From assembly GCA_021778415.1 (NCBI GenBank), contig JAJYCL010000004.1:53173-117172 (forward strand): a stretch of 64,000 nt of DNA. The letters are read 5' to 3'. Within the stretch, counting starts at the first letter, position 1. Each line of letters opens with the position of its first letter. The notes beneath the pieces are model-generated. The model saw nothing but the letters and a program-made list of their open reading frames with translations. It was not told the DNA's origin and did not search any database. The DNA comes from a bacterium. GTDB taxonomy: Bacteria; Vulcanimicrobiota; Vulcanimicrobiia; Vulcanimicrobiales; Vulcanimicrobiaceae. Below are positions 50,456 through 58,904 of the stretch, one piece after another. Made by a program: the position numbers and the translations under genes.

Positions 50456-50614
50456 CCCACCTAGCCTACCATGCTCTGCCCCACGCTCAAAGGGATCTCG
50501 GCGCACTCTCATCAGATTCCTAACGTACCGGGCGAGCCTGTCGTGCCCCTCTCTCGCGGGCGTCGAGCAGGCCAAATGCCGAGCACGCGAAGCGCCGATG
50601 CTTCCCCCGTCGTG

Positions 50615-50757
50615 TTAGGGCGTGCCCGTGTAGCAGTTTAATGACGACCGCCCGCTGGTAACGCCGATGGGGCCTATGGTCGTCGCTGTTTGGATCATGA
50701 TGTTGGAAGCCGTTCATGGGACAAGCGACAGCGGGGTGTTGACGGCCTCACATTTTG
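50615..50757 (-). pseudogene. Internally deleted remnant of a YHYH-protein paralogue
   Basis: The minus-strand reading in one frame gives NTPLSLVP, a TGA, TASNIMIQTATTIGP, then PIGVTSGRSSLNCYTGTP and a stop at 50615. The first and last parts match NTPMSLVPFTLSSIMGQ and PVGVTSGRSSLNCYTGTP of the intact gene (51538-52395) in order. At the DNA level the 3' 57 bp share about 90 percent and the upstream 46 bp about 76 percent identity. The middle of the gene (about 450 bp) is missing. It abuts the higBA promoter, so the cassette lies between the intact gene and its remnant. Confidence 0.85.
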
Positions 50758-50768
50758 TAAGGTATGTT
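50739..50768 (+). promoter_or_regulatory. higBA promoter
   Basis: -35 TTGACG (50739-50744), 18-bp spacer, -10 TATGTT (50763-50768). The GTG of higB begins 9 bases downstream of the -10, so the transcript has almost no leader and no Shine-Dalgarno. Confidence 0.55.
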
Positions 50769-50777
50769 TGCTTTTCG

Positions 50778-51062
50778 GTGAGAATCATCTCGAAACGGCG
50801 ATTACGGGAATTTTGGAGCGACCACCCCGACGCTAAAGAACCGCTCGAGGCATGGTACCGCGTCGCAAAGTACGCGGTATGGAGAAATCTCGCCGAGGCC
50901 CGCGCGGTCTATCCTCATGCCGACAGCGTCAAAGGGTATACCGTGTTCAATATTCGCGGAAATACGTACCGCTTGATCGTCAAAATCGAATACGCGCTGC
51001 AAATCATCTTTATTCGTTCGCTACTAACGCATAATGAGTACGATAGAGGAGTCTGGAAATGA
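50778..51062 (+). CDS. higB: HigB-type mRNA interferase toxin
   Basis: 94 residues from GTG 50778 (RIISKRRLREFWSDHPDAKEPLEAWYRVAKYAVWRN). The RelE/ParE-fold signature of HigB is complete: VFNIRGNTYRLIVKIEYALQIIFIRSLLTHNEYD with the conserved Arg/Tyr in the active site. It cuts mRNA on the ribosome. The stop overlaps the higA start by ATGA, giving the toxin-first order usual for HigBA. Confidence 0.9.
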   Translation: MRIISKRRLREFWSDHPDAKEPLEAWYRVAKYAVWRNLAEARAVYPHADSVKGYTVFNIRGNTYRLIVKIEYALQIIFIRSLLTHNEYDRGVWK

Positions 51063-51454
51063 CCGCAACGGCAGAATACGCCGCGTTGCTAACGGAAATT
51101 CGTCCGGAAGTTATTCGCAGCGAGGCGTCCTATCAGCGTACCCTTAAGCGTGTCGAGACGTTAATGGAGCGCTCGCACCGATCTTCGGCGGAAAATAAAA
51201 TGCTTGCGCTTTTAGCCGCCCTCATCGAGGAGTACGAAGACAGTCGCGAGCCCATCGGCGACTCAACTCCGCTTGCGGTTTTGCGCGAACTTATGGCTGC
51301 GCGCGGCATGTCGATCGCTGATCTTGGGCGTTTGCTTGGTTCGAGCGGCCTAGCTTCGCAAATCTGCGCTGGAAAACGTGGCTTAAGCAAGGCGAATATC
51401 GCGAAATTAGCGGCACATTTTCACACAAATCCGAGTGTTTTTTTGAACGCTTAA
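51059..51454 (+). CDS. higA: HigA-type antitoxin
   Basis: 131 residues, ATG 51059 overlapping the higB stop. The N-terminal half is an extended helix; the C-terminal half is an HTH-XRE domain (LAVLRELMAARGMSIADLGRLLGSSGLASQICAGKRGLSKANIAKLAAHF). It binds HigB and represses the operon. The position next to a truncated YHYH-gene copy suggests recent arrival. Confidence 0.9.
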   Translation: MTATAEYAALLTEIRPEVIRSEASYQRTLKRVETLMERSHRSSAENKMLALLAALIEEYEDSREPIGDSTPLAVLRELMAARGMSIADLGRLLGSSGLASQICAGKRGLSKANIAKLAAHFHTNPSVFLNA

Positions 51455-51537
51455 CGCCATGCGAAGGCTGTGCCTAAGCCAGCGGTCACGCACGTCTTTG
51501 TCGGCCGAGGAAATCCGGAGCCGGTTTCTTTAAAGCG

Positions 51538-52395
51538 CTACGGCGTGCCGGTGTAGCAGTTTAGTGACGACCGCCCGCTGGTGACGCCGACGGGCAGGAC
51601 GTAGTGGTAGGCGCCGTTCGGAAATTCGGGCGTTGGGCTGGTGATGCCGTTACACGAATCGAGTTGCGAGACGGAAATGATGTTGCCGTTGATATCGCGG
51701 CCGCCATAGATCGGATAGCCATCGAGGGCGATGCCGATGAGGTGCGATGGGCCCTTTGCGCCGTCGATCTGCGCGGTCAAACAGTTCGGCACACCATGGT
51801 AATGCCACAGATAGCCGGCCGAGACTGGCGTGGGATGCGAATTGCATTGGTCAATGAACGCGGCGGTTTCACTCGTGCCGTTGTTGGTAAACGTGTAGGA
51901 GACGTTGTCGCTCATCGCCGGAGTTGCGAAGCCGTTGCCTTCATACGCATTGAAAAGCGCTTCGCCCGTTAGCATGTAGCCGATCGCGCCCATGTTCGTC
52001 GTTGTCGTCGCGACGGCTTTGCTCGGGCAAGTATTGACTGTCACCGTTTGCCCCATGATGCTTGAAAGCGTGAAGGGCACGAGTGACATCGGGGTGTTGC
52101 TCACGGGCGATGTGGCAACGGTGGTGGGATACTGAGCGCTGTCGGGTGCGAGATAATAATCGGCGTGGTACGCTGGAATGCCGGTTGTCTGCAGCGTCAT
52201 CGTGCAGCTCGTTGGGAAGCTGACGGTGACGCCGCTCCATTTCGCGGCCTTGTATGCGGCAACATACGATGTATCGCCGGGAGTCGGCGTGGTAGTTGCC
52301 GTTGCTGTCGGCACAAGCGAGCTTGAACCATTGGCGCTACCGGCGCCGCCGCATCCGGCAAGTACTGCAAGAAAAAAAAGTGCGATCGCTCTCAT
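51538..52395 (-). CDS. YHYH-domain lipoprotein
   Basis: 285 residues from ATG 52395 (MRAIALFFLAVLAGC, lipobox LAGC), then SSSLVPTATATTTPTPGD. The YHYH domain is marked by SAGYLWHYHGVPNCL, IGIALDGYPIYGGRDINGN and FPNGAYHYVLPVGVTSGRSSLNCY. These proteins are found widely as exported, possibly metal-binding proteins of unknown role. A truncated second copy lies 0.9 kb away across higBA. Confidence 0.85.
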   Translation of the reverse strand: MRAIALFFLAVLAGCGGAGSANGSSSLVPTATATTTPTPGDTSYVAAYKAAKWSGVTVSFPTSCTMTLQTTGIPAYHADYYLAPDSAQYPTTVATSPVSNTPMSLVPFTLSSIMGQTVTVNTCPSKAVATTTTNMGAIGYMLTGEALFNAYEGNGFATPAMSDNVSYTFTNNGTSETAAFIDQCNSHPTPVSAGYLWHYHGVPNCLTAQIDGAKGPSHLIGIALDGYPIYGGRDINGNIISVSQLDSCNGITSPTPEFPNGAYHYVLPVGVTSGRSSLNCYTGTP

Positions 52396-52519
52396 GAGCG
52401 CAACCGTAGCCCGCGAGTCTTGCCACCATCTGTGCCGCTTCACAATCTCGTCACAGGATCGCAGACGGATTTCGGCTCTGGCGAACTGACCGCCCCGCCG
52501 TTCATGCGCTTCCCCGTGC

Positions 52520-52576
52520 TTGCCTTCGTCCCAGGTCTGGGCGTATAGTGGTGAGAAGTGGTGTGAAGTGGAGTCT
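52520..52576 (+). promoter_or_regulatory. mraZ promoter with three MraZ operator repeats
   Basis: -35 TTGCCT (52520-52525), 18-bp spacer, -10 TATAGT (52544-52549). Three contiguous 10-bp repeats AGTGGTGAGA (52547), AGTGGTGTGA (52557) and AGTGGAGTCT (52567) match the known MraZ-binding array of GTGG-type repeats with 10-bp period. The first repeat overlaps the -10, as expected for autorepression. GGGAGG precedes the mraZ ATG. Confidence 0.9.
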
Positions 52577-52588
52577 CAGGGAGGTTTG

Positions 52589-53032
52589 ATGCTGGCGGAG
52601 CTACCGCGTTTTGTAGGCTCGGTGGAGCACGCCCTCGATGACAAGGGGCGTCTCATTGTTCCTGCGCGGTTTCGTGAGCGGCTCGGGACGGGCTTCGTCC
52701 TGACGATCGCCCAGCCAGATCCTTGCCTGGTCATGTATCCGGCCCAGACCTGGGCCGAAGTCTGCCAACGCTTGCAGGAGGCCCCTCGTAAAGACGAGCG
52801 TTTCCGCCGGTTCGTCCGCTATCTCTTTGCCCACACCGATGAAGTCGCGTGCGATTCTCAAGGGCGCCTCGGCATTCCCAGCGCGTTGCGGGCCTACGCC
52901 GGCATCGAGCGCGATGTGATCTCCGTAGGGTCGCTCACCCGCGTTGAAATCTGGGCCAAAGAACGCTACGCCGCTCATGCCACCCCGGGAGACGAGGCAG
53001 CCGATTTTGCGGCCGACCTCGGATTGTACTGA
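52589..53032 (+). CDS. mraZ: Transcriptional regulator MraZ
   Basis: 147 residues from ATG 52589 (MLAELPRFVGSVEHALDDKGRLIVPARFRERLG). Two AbrB/SpoVT-like halves (the second: DEVACDSQGRLGIPSALRAYAGIERDVISVGSLTRVEIWAKERY) with the DxxGR motifs. MraZ forms a ring and binds repeats in front of its own gene, repressing the dcw operon. The operator array upstream makes that role explicit here. Confidence 0.97.
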   Translation: MLAELPRFVGSVEHALDDKGRLIVPARFRERLGTGFVLTIAQPDPCLVMYPAQTWAEVCQRLQEAPRKDERFRRFVRYLFAHTDEVACDSQGRLGIPSALRAYAGIERDVISVGSLTRVEIWAKERYAAHATPGDEAADFAADLGLY

Positions 53033-53044
53033 TGTGGTTCGGCG

Positions 53045-53920
53045 ATGAATCACATTTCGGTCCTCTACGCGCCGGCCTTGGAGCATCTAGCGATCCGACC
53101 GGATGGGGTGTACGTCGACGCGACCTTTGGGGCGGGCGGGCATTCATCGGGCATTCTGGAGCAGTTGGGATCGACGGGCCGCCTCATCGCGTTGGATGCG
53201 GATCCGGATGCCGTTCCGCGTGCAGCGCAAATTCACGATCCGCGCTTCACCTTCGTTTCCGAGAATTTTCGACGATTGGATTCAGTGCTCGACGATCTGG
53301 CGATTGGCAAAATCGACGGCGTCCTCTTCGATTTAGGAGTGTCATCCATGCAGTTTGACGTTGCTGATCGCGGCTTTTCGCTCCAACAAAAAGCGCCGCT
53401 GGACATGCGCATGAATCCCTACACCGGGAGAAGCGCTTTCGATGTTCTTGAACAAGCGTCCGAACGCGAGCTTGCCGATATCTTCTATTTATTCGGCGAG
53501 GAACGCGCGGCCCGACGCATTGCCCACGCGATCGTCGCTCGACGCGAAAATGGAACGCTCCCCAATACCACAACGGAATTTGCGGGCTTTATTGCCGGCG
53601 TTTTGCACCGCCCGGGAAAACGCGAACGCATTCATCCGGCAACGCGCGTCTTTCAGGCATTACGCATCGCCGTGAATGAAGAGCTTGATGCATTACGCGA
53701 AGGCATCGCGCAGGCAATTGGTCGTCTGGCCAGTGCCGGCCGCGTTGTGGCGATCTCGTTTCATTCGCTTGAAGATCGGATCGTCAAGCAAACCTTTCGC
53801 GGTGATGAACGGCTCAGTGTCATCACGCGCAAACCCTTGATTCCAGATGATGCCGAGATGATGGCAAATCCTCGAGCACGGAGCGCAAAACTCCGGGCCG
53901 CAGAAAGAAAGGCAAGCTAA
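53045..53920 (+). CDS. rsmH: 16S rRNA m4C1402 methyltransferase
   Basis: 291 residues. GVYVDATFGAGGHSSGILEQL is the SAM-binding motif; IDGVLFDLGVSSMQFDVADRGFSL, MRMNPYTGRSAFDVLE and VVAISFHSLEDRIVKQTF are RsmH (MraW) signatures. It methylates the N4 of C1402 in 16S rRNA. Twelve bases follow the mraZ stop, and the next gene starts one base after its stop. Confidence 0.98.
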   Translation: MNHISVLYAPALEHLAIRPDGVYVDATFGAGGHSSGILEQLGSTGRLIALDADPDAVPRAAQIHDPRFTFVSENFRRLDSVLDDLAIGKIDGVLFDLGVSSMQFDVADRGFSLQQKAPLDMRMNPYTGRSAFDVLEQASERELADIFYLFGEERAARRIAHAIVARRENGTLPNTTTEFAGFIAGVLHRPGKRERIHPATRVFQALRIAVNEELDALREGIAQAIGRLASAGRVVAISFHSLEDRIVKQTFRGDERLSVITRKPLIPDDAEMMANPRARSAKLRAAERKAS

Positions 53921-53921
53921 C

Positions 53922-54368
53922 GTGATTCACGCGCAACAGATCGCGCACGAACCGCGCATATCGAACCCACGCCGTGCCAAAGGTGCGACGGCTTCGCGCA
54001 TGAAGGCGCACCAACGCGCACGCTATTCCACGATCGTTCGCTTTTCTCTGGTCTTGCTTCTCGGCTTTGGATTCGTGATGGCATACGTTACGCTAACGGC
54101 AAATTTGACATCGCTCTCCTATCGCTTGGCAGCGGCGAATGCGCAAAAAGCAACACTGCTCGATGAAGATGCTCGTCTCGATGATCGTCTCACATCGCTG
54201 CAATCCGATGAACGACTCGCCCACATTGCCGCCGGTCTCGGCATGCATCCCGCGCAAGGCGTTGCCGTGCTGCACCTTGAGGCACCAAAAGTTGCGATGC
54301 AAAAGAGTGTTCCGCTCGTTGCGGCAATTTCGGGATGGTTTAAACCACACAAACCAACGGTCCGGTAA
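53922..54368 (+). CDS. ftsL: FtsL-like cell-division protein
   Basis: 148 residues from GTG 53922. One membrane helix (about 38-60, TIVRFSLVLLLGFGFVMAYVTL) after a basic cytoplasmic tail, then a periplasmic helix predicted to form a coiled coil (SYRLAAANAQKATLLDEDARLDDRLTSLQSDERLAHIAAGLGM). Position between rsmH and ftsI and the topology fit FtsL, which is poorly conserved in sequence. Confidence 0.75.
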   Translation: MIHAQQIAHEPRISNPRRAKGATASRMKAHQRARYSTIVRFSLVLLLGFGFVMAYVTLTANLTSLSYRLAAANAQKATLLDEDARLDDRLTSLQSDERLAHIAAGLGMHPAQGVAVLHLEAPKVAMQKSVPLVAAISGWFKPHKPTVR

Positions 54369-54374
54369 TTCGGG

Positions 54375-56132
54375 TTGAAAAAACGCGCTTTTGCCCGCGT
54401 TCCGCCGGTCCGCGCCCGCTGGGTCTTTTATTTCTTCACGTTCGTCTCGCTTTTCTTGGCCGGGCGACTCTTTTACGTGCAAATTCAGCGGGGACCGGCA
54501 TTAGCAAAAGCCGCTTTAGAACAGCGATCCGATACCATCGATGTCTTTGCCCGCCGCGGATCGATTACCGATCGCAACGGCAATGTGTTGGTACGCTCGC
54601 TACCGTCGCAATCGATTTATGCCGTGCCGCACGATATTCTCGACCCGAAAGAAACGGTTGCAAAACTCACTCCGATTCTCGGCAAGCTCGATGCACAAAC
54701 CGTTGCCCTACTTTCGGATAAGAAGGCTTGGTTCGTCTGGCTTGCCCGTAAAGTGTCTCATGATCGCGCACTGAAAATTCGCGCGCTTCATCTGCCCGGT
54801 ATTCAAATAAAGCGCGAACGGACCGGTCGGCGTTTTGACGTTGTCGGTAAACTCGCGGCGAATATCATCGGCTTTGTCGGCACCGATGAAAACGGCCTCG
54901 ACGGAGCGGAGTACTATTATGATTCGTATTTGCGTGGGCAAACCGGGAAAGTCACCTTAGAAACCGACGAATTCGGTCGGCCGATTCCCTTTGGGCATGA
55001 AACCACGGTGATTCCCGCTCATGATGGCGTCGATCTCGCGCTTACCATCGATTCGTATCTGCAGTACATCACCGAGCGCGCACTTGATAAACAGGTGGCA
55101 AAATTTCACGCGACGAGCGGCGTTGCCATCGTTATGGATCCCAATACCGGTGCAGTGTTGGCCCTGGCTAATGCGCCGAGTTTCGATCCGAACGCGTTTT
55201 GGAAGGCAAGCGATAATGCACGGCGTGATCGCGCCGTCATGGATGCCTACGAACCGGGCTCAACCTATAAGCTGGTAACTGCAGCCGCTGCCCTTACTTC
55301 CGGAAAAGTCACGACACACTCGCGTTTTGCGGCACGGGATACGTTGACCGTCGATGACCGTGTTATTCATAATGCGGAAGACGGTTTCATGGCCGGAACG
55401 GGGCAAAGCGAGACGCTTGAACAGATCATCGCCTATTCGCACAACGTCGGCGCAGCCGAAGTCGGCATGAGTATCGGCGGTCGCATTTTCTATGCCATGG
55501 AAAAGAAAGCCGGATTCACTCGCATCACCAATATCGGATTGCCCGGTGAAAATCCGGGAATCGTTCCTCCGCCATCGCAGTGGAGCGGTTCTTCGCTTGC
55601 CACGATGTCATTTGGCCAGGGCGTTGCGGTAACACCGATTGCCATGGCGCGGTATTATTCAGCCATTGCCAACGGTGGGCTGCTTTATCGTCCACGCATT
55701 CTCTCGGCGTTGCGTAAGCACGATGGCACATTGCTCTATCGCTATCATCCGGAATTGATCCGTCGCGTTTTCTCACCGCAGATTGCCGCCACGCTGCGTA
55801 ACTATCTCAAAGCCGTCGTACGCTACGGAACGGGAGATCCGGCGGCACAAATTCCCGGGTACACGACTGCCGGAAAAACCGGGACGGCGCAGATTTCGCG
55901 TGACGGCGTTTATGAGCCGGGGGCGTACGTCGCAAGTTTTATCGGCATGATTCCCGCGGATCATCCTCGCTTCGTCATTCTTGTGAAAGTCGATCACCCC
56001 GTCGGCTCCTATTACGGTTCAGAAGTTGCCGCTCCGGCCTTTGTAACGATTGCACGCGCAGCGATGCTTCATGAAAATATTCCGCCGAAATTTCCACCAA
56101 CGCGCAAACCTATCGCGAAATCACATGCGTAA
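54375..56132 (+). CDS. ftsI: Peptidoglycan D,D-transpeptidase FtsI (PBP3)
   Basis: 585 residues from TTG 54375. One N-terminal membrane helix (YFFTFVSLFLAGRLFYVQ), a pedestal domain (about 50-200), and the transpeptidase with EPGSTYKLV (nucleophile Ser296), SHN in AYSHNVGAAEV, and KTGTAQ (Lys501). It cross-links septal peptidoglycan in the periplasm together with FtsW. The 8-bp overlap with murE ties the gene to the mur operon. No PASTA domains follow, so it is of the Gram-negative type. Confidence 0.98.
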   Translation: MKKRAFARVPPVRARWVFYFFTFVSLFLAGRLFYVQIQRGPALAKAALEQRSDTIDVFARRGSITDRNGNVLVRSLPSQSIYAVPHDILDPKETVAKLTPILGKLDAQTVALLSDKKAWFVWLARKVSHDRALKIRALHLPGIQIKRERTGRRFDVVGKLAANIIGFVGTDENGLDGAEYYYDSYLRGQTGKVTLETDEFGRPIPFGHETTVIPAHDGVDLALTIDSYLQYITERALDKQVAKFHATSGVAIVMDPNTGAVLALANAPSFDPNAFWKASDNARRDRAVMDAYEPGSTYKLVTAAAALTSGKVTTHSRFAARDTLTVDDRVIHNAEDGFMAGTGQSETLEQIIAYSHNVGAAEVGMSIGGRIFYAMEKKAGFTRITNIGLPGENPGIVPPPSQWSGSSLATMSFGQGVAVTPIAMARYYSAIANGGLLYRPRILSALRKHDGTLLYRYHPELIRRVFSPQIAATLRNYLKAVVRYGTGDPAAQIPGYTTAGKTGTAQISRDGVYEPGAYVASFIGMIPADHPRFVILVKVDHPVGSYYGSEVAAPAFVTIARAAMLHENIPPKFPPTRKPIAKSHA

Positions 56133-57531
56133 GATTCATCTGGCCGATGCCGAGTATCGGGTCTCCGGGATAGCGATCGATTCGCGGACGGTGCATCCTG
56201 GCGAAATCTTTGTTGCCCTTTGCGGTGAACACGTCGATGGGCACGACTACGTCGCCGATGCACTTGCACGCGGAGCCGTCTGCGCTGTCGTGGAGCAGGG
56301 CGAGTATTCCGATCCTCGCGTCGTTCGCGTCGAGGGTACGCGTCGTGCGCTTGCGGCGATTGCCGCTGAATTCCATGGAAACGCTCACCGTGATCTTAAA
56401 CTTGTCGCTGTCACCGGAACGAACGGGAAGACGACGACAACGCAGATGATTGCGGCCATCTTTGCCGCAGCCGATCAACCCTGCGGCATCATCGGCACGA
56501 CGGGCGCAAAATTCGGTCCGCAATCGTGGGATCTCGCACACACAACGCCGCTTCCGCAAGAACTGCATGCACTGTTTGCAGAGATGAGAGACGCCGGTGC
56601 CGTTGCCGTCGCGATGGAAGTGTCGTCGCATGCATTAGCGTTAGAAAGAATCGCCGGGCTCACGTTTGCTTCTGCCGCGTTTACTAATTTGACGCGAGAT
56701 CACTTAGATTTTCACGGCACAATGGATGAATACGCAGCTGCCAAACGATCGCTTTTTGATCAAGCGCAGGCAGCCGTGCTCTCCATTGACGATGCCTATG
56801 GTTCGCGCTGGGCAACGGAGCTCCGCTCAGTGATGCCGGTAACAACGTTCGCCCTCGAACGCGAGGCCGATCTTGTCGCTCGCGACCTGCTGCTCGATGC
56901 TGATGGAGCACAGTTTGATCTTTCCGGGCAACATGTACGCGTTCATCTCCCGGGTCGATTTAACGTCTCCAATGCGTTAGCGGCAATCGGCGTTGCAGCG
57001 AGCGTCGGCATCGATCTTGCAACGTGCGCGCAAGGCATCGATACGGTGAGAGCCGTGGATGGCCGTATGGAGCGCGTCGGTAGCGGAGATGTTCGCGTCA
57101 TCGTTGATTATGCCCACACGCCGGATGCCCTCGATAGTGCGTTGCGGGCGCTGCGCGAGACGACGATGGGCGAGCTCATCGTTGTCTTCGGTTGCGGCGG
57201 AGATCGCGACAAGGGCAAACGCCCGCAGATGGGGGCGATTGCTGCGCGCGGTGCCGACGCTATGTATATCACGTCTGATAATCCGCGATCCGAAGATCTC
57301 CATGAAATTCTTTCCGATATCGAACGCGGTGTTGGTAGCGCATCCCATATGATCGAGCCCGATCGAGCCCGTGCAATAACGCGAGCAATTGTCGATGCGA
57401 ACGCCGGAGATACGGTGTTGATTGCCGGAAAGGGCCACGAACGCTATCAAATTCTTGCGACCGGGCGTATTCCGTTTGATGATCGTCTCGTCGCCGGGGC
57501 TGCCTTGCGGCAGCGGAGCACGGCGTCGTGA
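56125..57531 (+). CDS. murE: UDP-MurNAc-L-Ala-D-Glu ligase, meso-DAP type
   Basis: 468 residues from ATG 56125, overlapping ftsI by 8 bp. ATP loop VTGTNGKTTTTQMIAAIF; carbamylated Lys segment EVSSHALALERIAGL; Mg/UDP site VDYAHTPDALDSALRAL; and, decisive for the third residue, SDNPRSEDL (the DNPR motif of meso-diaminopimelate-adding enzymes). It adds meso-DAP to the UDP-muramyl dipeptide. The stop overlaps the murF GTG. Confidence 0.97.
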   Translation: MRKIHLADAEYRVSGIAIDSRTVHPGEIFVALCGEHVDGHDYVADALARGAVCAVVEQGEYSDPRVVRVEGTRRALAAIAAEFHGNAHRDLKLVAVTGTNGKTTTTQMIAAIFAAADQPCGIIGTTGAKFGPQSWDLAHTTPLPQELHALFAEMRDAGAVAVAMEVSSHALALERIAGLTFASAAFTNLTRDHLDFHGTMDEYAAAKRSLFDQAQAAVLSIDDAYGSRWATELRSVMPVTTFALEREADLVARDLLLDADGAQFDLSGQHVRVHLPGRFNVSNALAAIGVAASVGIDLATCAQGIDTVRAVDGRMERVGSGDVRVIVDYAHTPDALDSALRALRETTMGELIVVFGCGGDRDKGKRPQMGAIAARGADAMYITSDNPRSEDLHEILSDIERGVGSASHMIEPDRARAITRAIVDANAGDTVLIAGKGHERYQILATGRIPFDDRLVAGAALRQRSTAS

Positions 57532-58904
57532 AATTACGCTTTGATCGCGCCGTCGCAGCCATGGGTGCCCGAGTTGTGCATGCAACGGCGCTACCGGATT
57601 TTTTGGATATCGTGACCGATACGCGCGCCCTGCAACCGGGGCAGACATTTCTCGCGCTGCGCGGCGAAAAATTCGATGGTCATGCATTTCTCGCGCAAGC
57701 GTTTTCTGCCGGAGCAACTGCCGTCATCATCGATCAAGCGCAGCGCGTTCCGGCTTCTCGAACCTGTATTGTCGTTGCCGATACCTTGCAGGCGAATCTC
57801 GCACTAGGTGGTCTCTCGCGATCGCAATTTAACGGTCCGCTCATCGCGATTACCGGAAGCAATGGCAAAACGACGACCAAAGAGTTTCTCGCGCATCTGC
57901 TTCGCCGGGCGTTTGCTGATCGAATTCTCGCCTCAAAGGCGAATGAAAATAATGAAATCGGCGTAAGCAAGTTGCTCCTGATGATCGATGACACTCGGCA
58001 TGATGCCGTCGTCGTTGAAATGGGGGCTCGTCATCCCGGAGACATTGCTCGACTCGTCGCCGTTGCTCGGCCGACCATTGGTATCCTCACCAACATCGGT
58101 GAAGCTCATCTTGAAATTTTCGGCTCTCGTGAGGAACTGAGTGCAACGAAATGGGGATTGTTCTCGACGGGTGCGCAAGCGATTCTCAACGCCGACGATG
58201 CTGAATCACGCGCTCGGGCGGGAACGCTCGATAAAGCACCGCTCTGGTTTGCCGCACTCGATACGCTCGAGGATCTTCGCATTGACGGCGATTGCGTTAT
58301 CATGCTTGGTTCGAATCAATTGGCGATTCGGACGGCGGGTGAATGGGAATATCACCCGATGACAACGCCATTATCGGGGCGCCACCATCGATCGAACCTC
58401 GCTGCAGCGATTGCAGGCGCACGTTGCATCGGAATACCGATCGACCGTATCATTGCTGCCTGTGCCGATGTGCAGCTTCCGGCGGGGCGCTATCAAACGC
58501 TTTCTCTCCCTTCGTTGCCGCGCATCATCTACGATGCCTATAATGCAAATCCGTCGTCCGTGCGTGCAGCCCTCGATACGTTTGCGCACGAGGCGGGGCG
58601 AACGCGAATCGCGGTCCTTGCATCGATGGCCGAACTCGGTTCGGATTCGCCTCGTATGCACGAGGAAATCGGAGCGTATGCCGCTTCTCGCGTCGATATG
58701 CTTCTCGCCGGCGGGGAATTCGCCGAGGCCTTGGCACGTGGAGCACAAAACGCAGGACTCTCCTCGGAGAAAATCGCCACGTTTTCCTCGAATGATGAGG
58801 CCGTTGCGCTTGTACGCGCACGAGCGACCCACGATGATGTGCTTCTTCTCAAGGGATCGCGACGCTATAAACTCGAGGAAATCATCGAAAGGCTTGGATC
58901 ATGA
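57528..58904 (+). CDS. murF: UDP-MurNAc-tripeptide D-Ala-D-Ala ligase
   Basis: 458 residues from GTG 57528 (GTGA overlap with murE). It contains LIAITGSNGKTTTKEFLAHLLRR, NENNEIGVSKLLL, VVEMGARHPGDIARL, IGEAHLEIFGSREELSATKW and YDAYNANPSSVRAALDT, the standard MurF motifs. It attaches D-Ala-D-Ala to form the pentapeptide precursor. The next gene starts inside its stop. Confidence 0.97.
   Translation: MKLRFDRAVAAMGARVVHATALPDFLDIVTDTRALQPGQTFLALRGEKFDGHAFLAQAFSAGATAVIIDQAQRVPASRTCIVVADTLQANLALGGLSRSQFNGPLIAITGSNGKTTTKEFLAHLLRRAFADRILASKANENNEIGVSKLLLMIDDTRHDAVVVEMGARHPGDIARLVAVARPTIGILTNIGEAHLEIFGSREELSATKWGLFSTGAQAILNADDAESRARAGTLDKAPLWFAALDTLEDLRIDGDCVIMLGSNQLAIRTAGEWEYHPMTTPLSGRHHRSNLAAAIAGARCIGIPIDRIIAACADVQLPAGRYQTLSLPSLPRIIYDAYNANPSSVRAALDTFAHEAGRTRIAVLASMAELGSDSPRMHEEIGAYAASRVDMLLAGGEFAEALARGAQNAGLSSEKIATFSSNDEAVALVRARATHDDVLLLKGSRRYKLEEIIERLGS

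Noticed and set aside
50520..50717. 65-codon frame antisense to the higBA upstream region
   Set aside because: Lies in a different frame from the YHYH remnant and has no protein-like features.
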